In this document: positions 1-12,069 of the stretch, piece after piece
Layout of the letters: every line of letters starts with the position of its first letter
Numbering within the stretch: position 1 is the stretch's first letter
Assembly: GCF_037176765.1 (NCBI RefSeq)
Contig: NC_090023.1
Coordinates: 207,121,006-207,185,005, forward strand
Reading direction: 5' to 3'
Origin: Anolis sagrei
Lineage: Eukaryota; Chordata; Lepidosauria; Squamata; Anolidae
Length of the DNA: 64,000 nucleotides
The notes under the pieces: model-generated
Database searches by the model: none
The model's input: the letters and a program-made list of their open reading frames with translations, nothing else
What the model was told of the DNA's origin: nothing
Translations under genes and position numbers: made by a program

Positions 1-594
1 ACTTTGAAGGCAGTAGTATGTTCCAACTGTGTTCGTGCACTGCTAAAGCACATAGGTGTGTCCTGCCCTTGTACTAGCCTTTTGTGTGTATGTGTTGACT
101 ATACATTTTCAGTCTGACATTCAGCTTTGTGGGTAATAGGGCCCTATTTTTCTCTTTAATTTGGGCACATTAGATTGGAAAAATTTCTGTTATGATCCTA
201 AATTCAGATGACATGATTAATACTGAGCCATCTGGAACCTGCTAAGCAAAATGATTAATAATGGAAATGGTTTCTCAGACTATCAAACGAGTTGCAAAGA
301 CTCTGGAAAACCACTTATGTCATCCATTCATTATGCTTCTTTTTTGTATATCTTAACTTGAGAGTTCTCAGACTTGGCTCACCAAATATTTAACTCTCAG
401 AAGTCTCTGCCAGCATGACCAATGGTTAGGAATTCTGGAAGATATATTTCAGCTTGAATAAGTGAAACTTATGTAAATGGTTTGTTGAAAGAGTGCATAA
501 AGCACAAAATATATTTTTAAAATCTTCTAAAAAATCTAAAATACTTATTGTTAAAAGTCTAAAAATAAGAGGTAAGAATACAATTGATCCTCCA

Positions 595-790
595 TTTCAA
601 TAAGTTTTGTATCCATGTATTCAACCATCCATGGTTTGAAAACATTCCATAAAACACAAATTCCCCAAAATTTGTGTTTTGGGGGATGATACATCATTTT
701 GTATAAGGGACACATTTTCCTTCACAATTATATATAATGGGACTTGAGCAACCACAGACTTTAGTATCTACAGGAGGTCCTGGAACCAAA
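595..790. repeat. Tigger-like MITE, decayed
   Basis: Contains the paired phrases 'tccatgtattcaaccatcc' near one end and 'gggacttgagcaaccac' with 'aggaggtcctggaacca' near the other. The same pair recurs at 17625-17930, 28726-28920, 37570-37745 and 50818-51105 in either orientation. The layout resembles the short non-autonomous Tigger-type elements of amniotes. No coding capacity; the name is from recall of similar elements. Confidence 0.5.
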
Positions 791-884
791 TTTCAGAGGA
801 TGCTACAAAACAAAACAAAACATAAAAACAGCCACGACTGAACATGCTTAACAATTATGGTGTGTTGTCTGCTCAAAAAAAAAA

Positions 885-918
885 AAAAACCGAAAGAAAG
901 AAAGAAAGAAAGAAAGAA
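885..918. repeat. (AAAG)n microsatellite
   Basis: About eight units of gaaa/aaag, directly after a short A-run. Confidence 0.9.
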
Positions 919-1094
919 AACCAAAATGGAAGTATGAGATGGAATGGCCCACTACAAGACCACACGAAAACTTGGATGAATTTTAGACAGGGCTACCGCT
1001 AGGAAATGAAAATATATTGCTACATTTTGTTATCATTCTCACTGGAATTTGACAGCTAAAGCTTTATTTACTTTCAACTTGCTTTTTAAATGCA

Positions 1095-1800
1095 ACTACT
1101 AGTATACAAGGTTGGAGTTAAAATTGCTGGAAGAAACATTAACAACCTAAGATATGTAGATGATACTACTTAGATGAAAGCAAGGAGGAGCTGGTGAAAG
1201 AAGAAAGTGAAAAGCTGTGTTGCAGTTAAACATTTTAAAAAATCAAGATTATGGCAACCAGACTGATTGATAACTGGCAAAGAGAGAGAAAACATGGAGG
1301 GAGTGACAGACTTTGTATTTCTAGGCACGAAGATTACTGCAGACACAGACTGCAGCCAGGAAATCAGAAGATATTTACTTCTTGGTAGGAGAGCAATGAC
1401 CAAACTCGATAAAATACTGAAGAGTAGAGACAGCACACTGGCAATGAAGATCCGCATAGTTAAAGCAATAATATTCCCCGTAGTAACCTATGGATGTGAG
1501 AGTTGGACCATAAGGAAGGCTGAGTTAAGGAAGATAGATGCTTTTGAACAGGTGTTGGAGGAAAATTCTGAGAGTGCCTTGGACCACAAGATCAAATTTG
1601 TCCATACTTGGGAAATAATGCCCAACTGCTCACTGGAGGGAAGGATATTAGAGGCAAAGATGAAGTACTTTGGCCACATAATGAGAAAACAGGAAAGCTT
1701 AGGAAATGGAAGGGAAAAGGAAGAGGGGCAAGACGGATGGATATTATCCTTGAAGTGACTGGCTTGAACTTAAAGGAGCTGAGGATGGCGATGGTTTAAT
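1095..1800 (+). mobile_element. BovB (RTE clade) LINE, 5'-truncated reverse transcriptase end
   Basis: The plus strand encodes GVKIAGRNINNLRYVDDTT (a YADD-type catalytic motif with A changed to V). After a frame change comes VTDFVFLGTKITADTDCSQE, then RIVKAIIFPVVTYGCESWTI, AFEQ, SLEG and FGHIMRK, ending near ILEVTGLNLKELR. This is the recognisable end of BovB ORF2. The 5' part is missing, as usual for LINE copies. Several frameshifts and stops lie between the segments, so it is dead. Confidence 0.88.
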
Positions 1801-3732
1801 CACCTGCTTTGCTGTGTTTTATGTTACGGCCACAGGAAGACTATTTAGGAAAGTGTGAGATTTTGTGGCCCTCCAGGAGTTTCTGAACAATAGCTGTCAT
1901 CATCCCTCATAAGCTATTTCTGGCTGATGGGATTTGAAGTTCAGCATTTCCCACTCTTGATTAATAATGTACCTTCAACATTGGTTTCCTTAAATGAGGT
2001 GGCTTATCATTGTGCGTATGTTCCTACTAGTACAATTGGCAATAGTTAGTAAATCTGTTTGATGGGGCAAGAAGACATGGCAGATAAAGAGCACCATGTC
2101 TACGTTATTTTAATTGTGACTACAGAAACAATATGAAGTTTGTAATGTCAAATAATGAAACAATTAGAATTTGGTGCACCACAATAATGAAATCCCAAAC
2201 TCTGTAGTGTAAAAAAAAAACCTGTTTCCAGTTTACAACAAATTTCTATTCAAGCAAGACAATTGTGCGTTGAACATTTGCTACTGAAAGATTTCATAAT
2301 TATCTGTTTTTTGTCATTTAGGTGAAACGTACTAATTTTTTGAAGGCCTGGGTAAAAAAATAGATCAAAAAGTGAATTGACAGAATAGGTTGGATCTTAT
2401 GTATTCCAAGTAAACATCCTGCATATCCAAGAGACAATTGATTGACTGACAGATAACTCCCAACAGGCTAAAGGGCGGAAGGATTCAGTGGATACAGATA
2501 GTCTCTTTCAAACTTGCATATTATTCACAGATACAAGCCAAAGATATATACATAAAAGCAAGATTGCAAATGTATTTTCCAGCCATAATCATTTCAAGAT
2601 CATAGTACAACATTCAACAATGCAGCTGGGGATTGGTCAAGAGTGAAGGACCGATCAGCTGGAGAGGCACCCCTGGGAGAGCATAGTTTGGGAAAACAAT
2701 AGTTAAAGATATGAAGATGGGCCCCTGATGAGCTCAAAGTTCTAGTTTTGTGTCAAACAAAGATAGGAGCTTTAAAAATAAAGCTGCAAGCATCAAGGGG
2801 CAAAGCACGATGATCTCTGTAGTCAATGACTGAGTCTAAAATGTATATATTCTGAGCTTCTATTTTTGCAGGTAGCAATTTCACAGCTTCAAGTGAACCA
2901 CATAGCTAGACAAACAGGTTTGGGTTTCTCTGAGCTGACAGGAAATCGCCTATCTCTACATACACACGAACAATGGGCTTGGTTAATTGGGTTGGCTTGG
3001 AAAAAAGGCCCAGGAGTTTTTCCCACCCTTCCTGTCCAGGAAATCTTTCAGCAGGGAGATTTCTCTGGGCTTACCTGGTTATATTTTAATAAATAAGTTT
3101 ATACATTTTCTAAATCTATGTAAGATAAAAGTTATATAGAAAGTCGTGAAAAATATTTTGCTCCTTGGCGAACTATAAATCTTGGGGGGGGGGGGGGGGA
3201 TATTTCCAAGTACAGTTTCAGTTAACACTGAGGCTGTACTCGGAAACATGGAAGCCTTGGGAGTATGTGGATAGCCAAGCCACTGTCTCTGCAAAGGGCT
3301 GGCCTCTTAATGTGGCAAGTACAGCATCCTGAATGTCTCTTTGGCAAAGAAGGCTAAAGACCTGGTAAAACTGCAGCTTCTGTAATGCCATAACATAGAT
3401 GCATGGAAGCTAAAGTGGTATCAAACTGCATTCATTTTACAGTGTAGATGCAATCTTAGTCTCAAAGGTACTACAGGACCCCTTAATATTCCCTTCATGC
3501 AGAAATGGTTGGTGATACTTATTCCAATTAACTCAGATAGATGTATTCCTGACCAACGTTTCTTGATATTACAGACACCTTATCCAAATAAAACTTTTTA
3601 CATGTATTATATTAAAAGAGCATTTTCCCATTTTGAATAAATGTGCAAAAGGCTAGTTAACATGAAAAGTGTATATGAGCAAACATGATTCGGTTTGAAT
3701 CAGTCAAGCAGATTTTCATGATTTATACTGTC
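1801..3732. other. Intergenic, no gene seen
   Basis: AT-rich, with a G homopolymer at 3184-3199. Around 3405-3460 a short piece ('ggtatcaaactgcattca', 'tacagtgtagatgca') matches fragments near 31900-31965 and 38870-38930, so it is probably a MITE relic. Nothing else recognised. Confidence 0.5.
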
Positions 3733-4370
3733 AGTTATAAAGCTATTGTCCTTCCAACTCTGTTGTACGACTGTGAAACATGGACCATCTACCAATGTCA
3801 CTCTCCATCAGTGTTGCTTTAAAAAAAATCCTGCAAATCTCTTCAGAAGACAGACAAACGTCAGCATTCTGGAAGAAGCAAAGACAACCAGTATTGAAGT
3901 GATGACCCTCCACCATCAACTTCACTTCATTTGTTGTCCAAATGCCTGATCACCATCTCTCAAAGCAGTTACTTTACTCTCAGCACAAGAATGGAAAATG
4001 GGATGTTGATGGACAACAAAAGAGATTTAAAGATGGGCTTAAAGCTAATCTTAAAAAAATGTTGTATAAACACTGAGATCTAGAAAGTCCAGATACTCAA
4101 GCAGTGTAATTAGAAGTCAACTCTTATGAACAGTGCTATGGATTTTAAAGAGGCACGAATACAGGGAGAAAGGAATAAATGTGCCAAGAGGAAGGCATGC
4201 CAAGTGTCAGGTCGGCCTTCCACTTGGAAATCTCTGTTCTCAATCTGAAAGACCATGTGGATGCAGAATAGGTCTTCACAGTTACTTATGGACCCAACGT
4301 CAAGACGCTACCCTTAGAATACAATCATGTTCGGCCATGAGCGATCGCTTACAATGAAGACTGTCAGCTA
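3733..4370 (+). mobile_element. Decayed non-LTR LINE end with C-terminal zinc-finger remnant (family uncertain)
   Basis: Encodes KAIVLPTLLYDCETWTIYQ, the [YD]CETWT motif of the RT thumb region in RTE/L2-like LINEs. It is followed in other frames by a basic KRFKDGLKANLKK-like stretch. Further on comes RPCGCRIGLHSYLWTQ, which resembles the C-terminal finger pattern C-x-SRIGL-x-SH-x-R-x-H of such elements, with key His residues changed. Multiple frameshifts. It differs from the BovB copy at 1095-1800. Confidence 0.65.
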
Positions 4371-4602
4371 TTCTTTAATAAATATCAAATAAGCAAAAGA
4401 CGCACTGAGAGACATAGGTTAGACATTTTAATGTGTAAGTGGCTTCTTAATTGTGCAAGTGATGGGTTTACAATTGGGCAAGTAGAATAACAAAATGACA
4501 GTTGCATAGCAACACCATATTAATATAACAGTATAGAACTTCAGAGTAAATATCAATAAAGTAATGAAGATTGAGGCTCACAAAGTATTTCTGTTTTTGA
4601 TA

Positions 4603-5100
4603 CGAGGGGTATTTTTTAAGTAAGGTCCGTTGGAACATAAGTACACAATGAAAGTTTATTTCAAAAAAGTAAATTTATTTTCAGAAAGTACATACTTCAC
4701 TCTATTTTTCAACATAGTTGCCAAGTTTGTTCAAACACTTATCATACCTCTGAACCAATTTTAAAATACCCTCTTCATTAAAACTTGCCGCCTGCTCCGA
4801 TAACCAAATCGTCTGTAATCAAAGAAGGGCGGCCAGAGCAGTCCTCATCATGAATGTTGTAACAGCCATCTTTGAATTGTCGTACCCACTTACGCACTTT
4901 GCTTTCACTCATAACAGTATCACCGTACACTTCACAAATCTGTCGATTAATTTCTGCAGCAGGCAGGTTCCTTGCTGAAAAAACCATATCACTGAGCGAA
5001 CCTCACATGCGGCGGGTGAGTTGATAGTCTTAAACATTTTTAAAGCACAGAACAGAACTGTACAGGTTAGCTACAGAACGGAAACTGAGCATAGTTGTTC
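4603..5100 (-). mobile_element. mariner transposon, internally deleted
   Basis: On the minus strand a start MFKTINSPAACEVRSVIWF is followed, after a small frame break, by SARNLPAAEINRQICEVYGD, then VRKWVRQFKDG and DEDCSGRPSLITDDLV. This is the paired helix-turn-helix of mariner transposases. It then jumps to NEEGILKLVQRYDKCLNKLG and NYVEK-stop, the transposase C-terminus. The catalytic core between them (roughly 200 residues) is gone, so the copy is non-autonomous. The left end starts CGAGGGGTATTTTTTAAG after a TA dinucleotide; the right end could not be defined. Confidence 0.85.
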
Positions 5101-6999
5101 TAAAAAGTTCAGCTTAGACAATTGCTAATGTACCTCACACACTGCAGCCCCTGGTTGGGTATTGGGTAGTACAGAAATGTAATCAGTAATATGCTAACTG
5201 CTCAACTTCTGGCTTAGGTTGGTCCCCTTGCAGCTGCTCATCAAACAAAGCTCTCTGCTTCTTGGTTGTTTGAAACTACGCTTTCCGCTGCCAATCGTAA
5301 TTTGTGCAGAAATAGCACTTTCATGCTTGGTTAATATATCTTGGTTTCTTTTGGAAATTGCTATTTGCTTCATCTTGGTTCACTAAACAACTCAATGAAA
5401 GGTAAATATATTGCTGTGAAATGTATGGTGGAAGTGAACTGCTTTCTACTATAGCTTCTACAAGTTAAATGGCTTAATTTTATTGATACTTCAAAGCAGA
5501 ATTCAAATTATTTTTATCCAGTCCTTGCCAATGATGCAACACAAACAAATGTTGCTGCACTTGTGGAAAAGGTGATAAGATTATATTTTCACATTATTAC
5601 AGTGTGTCCTTTTATCCAGTTTGATTGTTTCCAGAACTCCATATACCAAAATTAGTGGCTGCTCAAATTCCTTTACAGGCAGTTCCTGAGTTACAAACAT
5701 CTGACTTAAATCAACTCATAGTTAAAAACGGGGGTGAGACAAGAAAAGGTGAGAGACATGTACCTCTAAGAAGTGAAATTCACTCCTGGAAGAGTTAACA
5801 TGGAGAACAGGTGTCTCCACTGAAGCTTTATCACCAGTCCTTGTTTCCACAACCCAAATCTTTCAAAATCCAATTATCACAGGGACAGAAAGTATGGTGA
5901 AATCTTCTGAATAGGGGCACAGGCAGCAAAACAAACCCTTCCCTATGCTATCCAAAGTGTGTGTGTGTGTTGGCGTATGCCTGCCTGTAAGTTGGAAAAG
6001 GTACTTAAAATGTACCTGTTCCAACTTACCGTACGTAGAAATTTTACTTAATAACAAACCTACAAAACTTATCTCATTTATAACTTGGGGATGGTCTGTA
6101 TATACATCAATACAGTATAATTGCATTCCTTATATAAATTAGCAAAAATCAAGGTTTTTTAAAAAATAAAAAAAATTGCTTTCAAGCCATAGATGGTGAA
6201 TCTATGGGTGAAGATTTGTGGATATGTAGGGCTGACTGTATTCAATTATAGCAGAATTGAATGAATTAAATGAAACAGCCAGCACAGTCCCAAGGGTGTA
6301 CTGAACCAGAAGGTAGATAAGAAGCCTTGACTCTCTGTATTATCTCCCTGTATTGCCACAATCCATATTTCCTGTCTTGTCCTCCAACTTCTGAAGAAGG
6401 TAATACTTGGCCAATAGCTTGAAACCCAGAGATAATAAGTCAGGTAAATCACTGTTTTTCTTGAAGAAAACAATATTACACTTTGGACACTAGTGAAACA
6501 TGTCTTACTTTTGGAAACAGTGAGATGAAAGGGAATAAAGCCTCACAGCTGGTTTGTTTGTTTTCTTGGAGGAAAGGGGAAAATAAGACCACATTCACCT
6601 CTTTAATGTACATAGTGAAACAACAGTGGACCTTGTGGTTTCAAGTCCCCCAGGCTGTCAGGCAAACCAAACTCATTGCATTATATTCCCAGCACTCTAC
6701 TCCCCTCTCTAAACAAAATTGTTCAAGTTTTCACTGGATCTTTATTCATTCCTATTGACCAGGGATGTCCAGTTCACAGTCCCTCAGCCTGTCGGGGGGC
6801 CAGACTATAGTTTGAAAAAAACATTCCTATACACAATGTGTATGCCTTATTAGTAGTGCAAAAAAGAAAAGAAAAGAAAGAAAAACATGAAAGAACAATG
6901 AAATCTATAAAACGAAGAACAATTTTAACCAACATAAATGTACCAGTCTTTCAGTGGGAAGTGTGGGCATACTTTTGGCTGATGAGATAGTCAAGTTAA
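5101..6999. other. Intergenic, no gene seen
   Basis: AT-rich with a short (GT)n at 5957-5968 and A-rich purine tracts near 6850-6890. The piece around 6763-6990 (beginning 'gaccagggatgtccagttc') looks like an old interspersed repeat but I could not assign it. Confidence 0.4.
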
Positions 7000-7004
7000 T
7001 TAGG

Positions 7005-7105
7005 ATTGTTGTTGTGTGCCTTCAAGTAGTTTCAGACAACGGCATATGCAGTCTGGTGGAGTCTCCTTCTCTGTAGGGTTTTCAGCAGAGGCAGCATGGC
7101 CATCT
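7005..7105 (-). repeat. tRNA-derived SINE, 3' fragment
   Basis: Begins 'ttgttgttgtgtgccttcaa', the reverse complement of the 3' end of the SINE at 7470-7690. Only the tail end is present. A short (AAGC)n tract follows at 7144-7170. Confidence 0.6.
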
Positions 7106-7469
7106 CTCAGGAGGGCTTTGATTATGGTCAAAAAGGGAAGGAGGAAGCAAGCAAGCAAGCAAGCAAGCAAAGGAGGGGAAGGAGAGAGGCCTGGAGAGAG
7201 ATGACTGGTAGAAATTGGAACAGAGGCTGTAATTGGCCCCTGGACCGGACTTTGGATGCCTGTTACAGACTTTGGGATGTTATGTGCTGAAGAAGGGAGA
7301 AGAGGAGATAAGGGACAGATAGAAAGATTTCCCACTAACACTGTCATTAAATCTCTTATCATTCAGAAATAGACCTGAGTGCAGCCAAAACTCATAGCAC
7401 TATTGCATTTGCAAAATCTTCTGAAACTCATGGTTGTGCTGACTTGGCTTTTTGTATGCATTTGGACGG

Positions 7470-7690
7470 GATGAGAGCCAACATAGTGTGATGCTTTGGG
7501 TGTTGGACGAGGGTTTTAAATCCTATTTGGCCCTGGAAGCCCACTGGGCAGTTTTGAATACGTCACTGTCCCTCAGCCTCAAAGGAAATCCAGTGCAACT
7601 TTTTTTCTGAACAAATTCTGCTATGAAACCCCTGTTTACCTTGGGGTCACCATAAGTCAGAAATGATTTGAAGCCATATGAAACAACAAC
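7470..7690 (+). repeat. tRNA-derived SINE (squamate family)
   Basis: Has a tRNA-like head ('ttggacgagggttttaaatcc', a decayed B-box region), a body with 'cccactgggcag' and 'ctcagcctcaaagg', and the tail 'gtcagaaatgatttgaag' followed by a CAACAA-like end. Related copies are at 7005, 17062, 19445, 23310, 32285 and 53388. Confidence 0.7.
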
Positions 7691-8952
7691 TTGGAAGCAG
7701 TAGCTTGGCAAAGAGAGGCCATGTGAAAAAATACCCATTAAATACAGGTAGTATTAAGACAAAAAATCGGAAGAAACAGAGCAGAGAGAGAGAGAGTAAA
7801 CAAAGTATTAATCTTTTGTGTCCAGTGGAAACGTCACCACTATTACTTTTGTTAACAAAACTGATCTTTAACAGCTGAGTGATTTTTGACATGGATCTAG
7901 AACATACCTTCTTGCTTAGAGGGTTTTTAAAAGTATGTTGCACTGAGAAACACTCTACTGAAAAGGCAGTGGGACAGTTGAAGTGACCTGAAATGCCTTT
8001 TCTGCTTCTCGTGTCTTTGATCTTTTAAGAGTTATTATATAACCGTATCGTGCTATCAAGTCGTTGATGAGGACCTTGGCACCAACCTAACTTTTCCACT
8101 CTCTCAGATCTGTGTGAGCTGCGGTATCATGGAGGCGATATAAAATAATACAAACAAAGTCCAAAATAAGCACTTGAGTAAAAAAAAAAAAAAAAGAGGG
8201 GAAGGAAATATTTTCCCACTTTAGCTTGTGTTCATCTTATTTTAGCAATGTCCCATAAAACAGCATGAAATTGTTCAGCATCCCGGAGAGTAAAATGCAC
8301 ATCTTTCAAAGATGAACTTTTGAATGGTCACTTCTTAAAATGATATTTAAAGAGGGTAACATCATAGATCCCAACTTTATTTCCAAAGCAGGCAACTCTC
8401 TAGTAGTAGAAATAAAGTAATTTGTTTATCAAAGCAATTACTTCTACATAGTACAAAATGGATACTTAGAACCAAGGGACACTAGCTAAAACTTTGGTCA
8501 TCCAGCTCTGTACTCTAACAACATTGATCTGATGCTGGCATTCTAGGGCTTCAGGCAGGACTTTTTTCCAGTGATGCTTAGCATTGAACTTGTGCTGTCT
8601 GTGTGAAAAATTAGTACTCTCTCATTTAACTAAGGGCTTCATTGCATGAAGGAGACAAACTGGCATTGAAGCATTGCACTGTGCACATCCTGTTGGTTGT
8701 CTGCTTCCTCCACGCAATTAGCAGTCCCTGCTATTGATGAGAAAAACTTGTCAGTAAGCGGCCATGTTGCCATAACCTTCCTTGAGTGATGTAAGCATTC
8801 TGCTTGTATGCCATCATGAACACAAGAAGCAGGTAGTAAATTTATATATCCCAAAAATTGAATCAATGGGTAAAAGAGAGCTTGTGTTCAAGAAAAGATA
8901 GAAAGGAGAAAGGTGTGTAAATCTACAGGGTGGACATGAATTGGGTTGAAAG
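7691..8952. other. Intergenic, no gene seen
   Basis: No coding exon or clear repeat apart from a poly(A) run at 8181-8196. Confidence 0.5.
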
Positions 8953-8960
8953 AAGTGAGG

Positions 8961-9283
8961 CAGGCATGTAGCCGGGGGGGGGGGGGGCTCGGGGGGCTTC
9001 AGCCCTCCCCCCCCCCCGAAATTCTCATGGTGGTTCGCGAAAAGGCCTTACTGGTGCATTACTTAAACTGTTATGTTTATTCATATCATGATCTGATCAC
9101 CATACTCAATATATCCCATATGCATGGGGGTATTGGGGTAATGATACAAAAGGTTTGCTAGGGTAGACCCTCTTTCACTCAGACTCAGCCCCCCCCGAAA
9201 CTCAGCCCCCCCGAAACCCGCCCTGAAAAAAATTCAGCCCCCCCCCCCCAAAAAAAAACAACGAAATCCTGGCTACGGGCCTG
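8961..9283. mobile_element. hAT-type MITE with 8-bp target duplication
   Basis: A 323-bp element flanked by AAGTGAGG on both sides (8953-8960 and 9284-9291), the 8-bp duplication typical of hAT transposons. The ends are inverted: CAGGCATGTAGCCGGG at left, and at right the reverse complement of CAGGCCCGTAGCCAGG. The inside holds several long G or C runs on both sides ('cagcccccccc' units), so the transcript could fold on itself. No transposase. Confidence 0.85.
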
Positions 9284-9724
9284 AAGTGAGGAGTTGCAAA
9301 TATGAAAAACTGCAAAGAAATCAATCCATAATGTAGAAGATAGAAAAAGAGTGGCAATAAAGGAAACAAGACATATTCTGCAAATGTTTTTACATTGGGA
9401 AGCGAAAAAGAAGTATCTGATATTTTAGATTTTGAGCCACACTCAGCTGAATAAATAGTTGTAAAAATAATAGTGAAAAGGGGTTGATTTCACCAAGGTA
9501 TGCTTGTAAACAAAGAAGCATTGAGAACTATACCAAAGTATAATAAAAGCTCTTTTGGATTAAAGAACCATTCATTCTAGCATTTTGCTCCCACAGAGGC
9601 CAACCAGTTGCCTATGAGAAGTACACAAGCAAGATACATGCAGCTCCATCCTCCCATTCATGTTCTCCCACAACTGGTTTTCAGAGATTCCAATGCTGGT
9701 GTCAATAACGCTTAAAACTTTGAT

Positions 9725-10868
9725 TTTAAGAGTCGCTATGATCAACTGTATGAAAGATATAAAAAAGATATGAGGGTGGGATTCACAACCAAAAAATCAG
9801 AATTGGAAAGAATATGGGAAAAGGGAAACAAAGGGTTAATCTTCAGATTATACAAATACATATTTAGCTACAACATGGAGGATAACAGAGTCAAGACAGT
9901 AATGTTATCCTGGGCCAAGGACCTAGATAGCCCAATAGAATTAGTAAAGGTAAAGGTTTTCCCCTGACATTAAATCCAGTCTTGTCCAACTCTCCATTTC
10001 TAAGATGAAGAACCGGGGTTGTCCAAATTGGCTTAAAGGTCATGTGGCCAGCATGACTTCAAGGAGCACTGTTACCTTCCCACCGGAGCAGTAGCTATTG
10101 ATTTACTCACACTTGCATGTTTTTGAACTGCTAGGTGGAAGAAGCTGGATGCTCATGCCGCTCCCTGGATTTGAACCTGCAACCTTTTGGTCAACAACTT
10201 CAGCAGCCCAATGCTTTAACCCACTGTGCCACCAAGGGCTCCTCCAATAGTATTAGATGGATTCAAATTTACACTTTCTGGAACAATTAGGGGAAATCTA
10301 TATAAAATGTTTTATAGATGTTATATCACCCCAGTAACATTGGTGAGAATAGATAAATCACAACAATGTATTTGCTGGAGGTGTAGGCAACAGAAAGGGA
10401 CATTCTTCCACATGTGGTGGACCTGTGTGACCATACAGGCATTTTGGACTGGAAAAATGCCTGGAAAGACTGGAAAAGAAAAAAGAGTTTAACTAAAAAA
10501 GAAAGGATGGAAAGAATGCAGGAATATATGCTAATTAGCAAATTAACTTATATCAGGAGGAACAAAAGTAATAAGGCATTTATGGAAAAGTGGAAGTTGG
10601 CCATGGCATATCTCAGTGGAGAATCAGTGACATAGAGGAGTACCATTAGAAATTTAGGATTACTATGAATAAGGATAGATACATTGGCTTAAAGGCTTCA
10701 TTGTGCTTTAGTGTCAGAAGTCATGGTGAAGGGTGCACGGGTGTGGGGAAGAGGTTTATTTTGTCTGGGATAGGGTTGTTGGGAGTATTATAGTCTGTGA
10801 CACATTGTGTTGTTTGAATATTATGGTGAACCTTTATATTAATAAAAATGTAAATCACAAAAAAAACC
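9725..10868 (+). mobile_element. L1-type LINE, 3' end, with a nested SINE
   Basis: Plus-strand pieces ELERIWEKGNKGLIFRLYKY and YKMFYRCYITPVTLVRID, then CICWRCRQQKGTFFHMWWTC, are the ORF2 C-terminal region of L1 elements (C-x2-C-x4-GTFFHMWW). The coding part breaks up near 10630, then a 3' untranslated region ends with an A-rich tail at about 10868. It is 5'-truncated, and a SINE at 9945-10243 interrupts it. The 5' limit is approximate. Confidence 0.75.
9945..10243 (-). mobile_element. tRNA-derived SINE inserted in the L1 copy
   Basis: The SINE head lies at the right: on the minus strand 'ggtggcacagtgggttaa' resembles an A box and 'ggttcaaatcc' a B box of a pol III promoter. It is flanked by a 13-bp target duplication, CCAATAGAATTAG (9932-9944) and CCAATAGTATTAG (10244-10256), with one mismatch. 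It cuts the L1 ORF2 sequence, so it is younger than the L1. Confidence 0.88.
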
Positions 10869-11183
10869 TCTTAAAACTAACCATCATTTATAGAGCATCC
10901 TCCATTAATTTTCTTTTAAAGCTATCTAAGCCAATGGCCTCATCACTTGCCTTGCCTTATAGAGCCAAATCATAAAAAGTTAATTAGGTGTTGCTAGAAA
11001 AAAATATTTTCTCTTAGCAGTCAAAAATTAACTAAATCTTTACCAATCTTGGTAAATCTTTACCAATAAGCAGGAGAAATCTGAAATAAATATCTAGCCC
11101 TCCTTTCTTCCGCTTTTGTGTTGTATTATTTAATTTCATGTTTCATCGGTTTCTTTCTCCATTTCCCCACAGTCTTGAGTCAG

Positions 11184-11323
11184 AGGCCCCTTCCACACAG
11201 TTGTATAAAATCCAGATTCAACTGGATTATGTGGCAGTATGGACTCAGATAATCCTATTCAAATCAGATATTGTAAATTATCTGCCTTGATATTTTGGGG
11301 TATATGTCTGTGTGGAAGGGCCC
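11184..11323. repeat. Palindromic MITE with GGCCCCTTCCACACAG ends
   Basis: The left end 'ggccccttccacacag' and right end 'ctgtgtggaagggccc'-like sequence are inverted copies around an AT-rich centre with 'ggattatgtggcag' and 'aaattatctgcc'. The same family appears at 22013-22149 and 31684-31822, with fragments near 22390 and 19925. Likely a hAT-like non-autonomous element; no clear target duplication. Confidence 0.7.
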
Positions 11324-11829
11324 TTAATGTGTCAAAGAGCTAACCATTTCACACAGTAGCTGCAGCAGAGTCTGTAGTAAGTGTATTTGACAGAGGCAGA
11401 GCTTTTGGTATTAATTGTGATTAATTGTATTTGCTTCCCTTTCTTTCCCCCTCCTCTCTCCCAGCTTTTCTTTCTCTCCCCCGCTTCTCTTTCTGGGAGA
11501 GAGTTAGTGAAAGAGGAATGAATAAACGGTGTTCTGATTTACATCCCAAACACATCGCAAATCCAGTTTTCTGCCAAATGCACAGCTGCTCTCCATTCTA
11601 TTTTTGTCTTTGCCAGTCTCCTGATTTAACCCCTGCTGTAGATGCCAAGATCTCAAGGGGCACCACTTAGAGCCAAGGGGCAACTTTGGATAACTGCTGT
11701 AAGTTCTCAGAAGCACCTTGGTGCATTCACAAAACTGCAGAATGGGCAAGTGCATAAATGCTATTGAAAAATTGGACCCCAAATTGTGAAATATAGAAAT
11801 TATGAGACACGGCTCCATTGAGACACATA

Positions 11830-12069
11830 ATTTGGTATCACACTAGAGCTGAAAGAGTAGGCAAAGAGTGTGCATCCCATCTGAAATCCAGTCCCTGTCT
11901 CCTGCAGAATTCTGGAACTTCTAGTTTAGGGGAGGAGGCTTTAAAATGCTTGTTCAGAGAGGCTCTGAGTCTTACTAAACTACAAGCCCCAGAATTCTAC
12001 AGGAGGCAGCCACAGGATTTTATATGGGATGCATATTCTTTGTCTACTCTTTCAGCTCTAGTGTGATTA
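11830..12069. mobile_element. Foldback MITE with 9-bp direct repeats at the ends
   Basis: The arms 'cacactagagctgaaagag' and 'ctctttcagctctagtgtg' are inverted, and similarity continues for about 100 bp on each side toward the centre ('gcatcccat', 'cagaattctgg'). AGACACATA occurs directly outside both ends (11821-11829 and 12070-12078), a probable target duplication. No coding capacity. Confidence 0.75.

Larger units (their letters stand above)
1..1090. other. Intergenic, downstream of PLEKHS1
   Basis: AT-rich sequence with one decayed Tigger-like MITE and one microsatellite. No exon-like ORF with splice sites was recognised on either strand. Confidence 0.6.

Noticed and set aside
2866-3096. 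76-codon ORF (starts MQVAISQLQV)
   Set aside because: No recognised similarity, no splice sites at plausible positions and no neighbouring coding segments; chance length.
7000-7362. 120-codon minus-strand ORF
   Set aside because: Covers a SINE tail and an (AAGC)n tract; Pro/Ser/Leu-rich low-complexity product.
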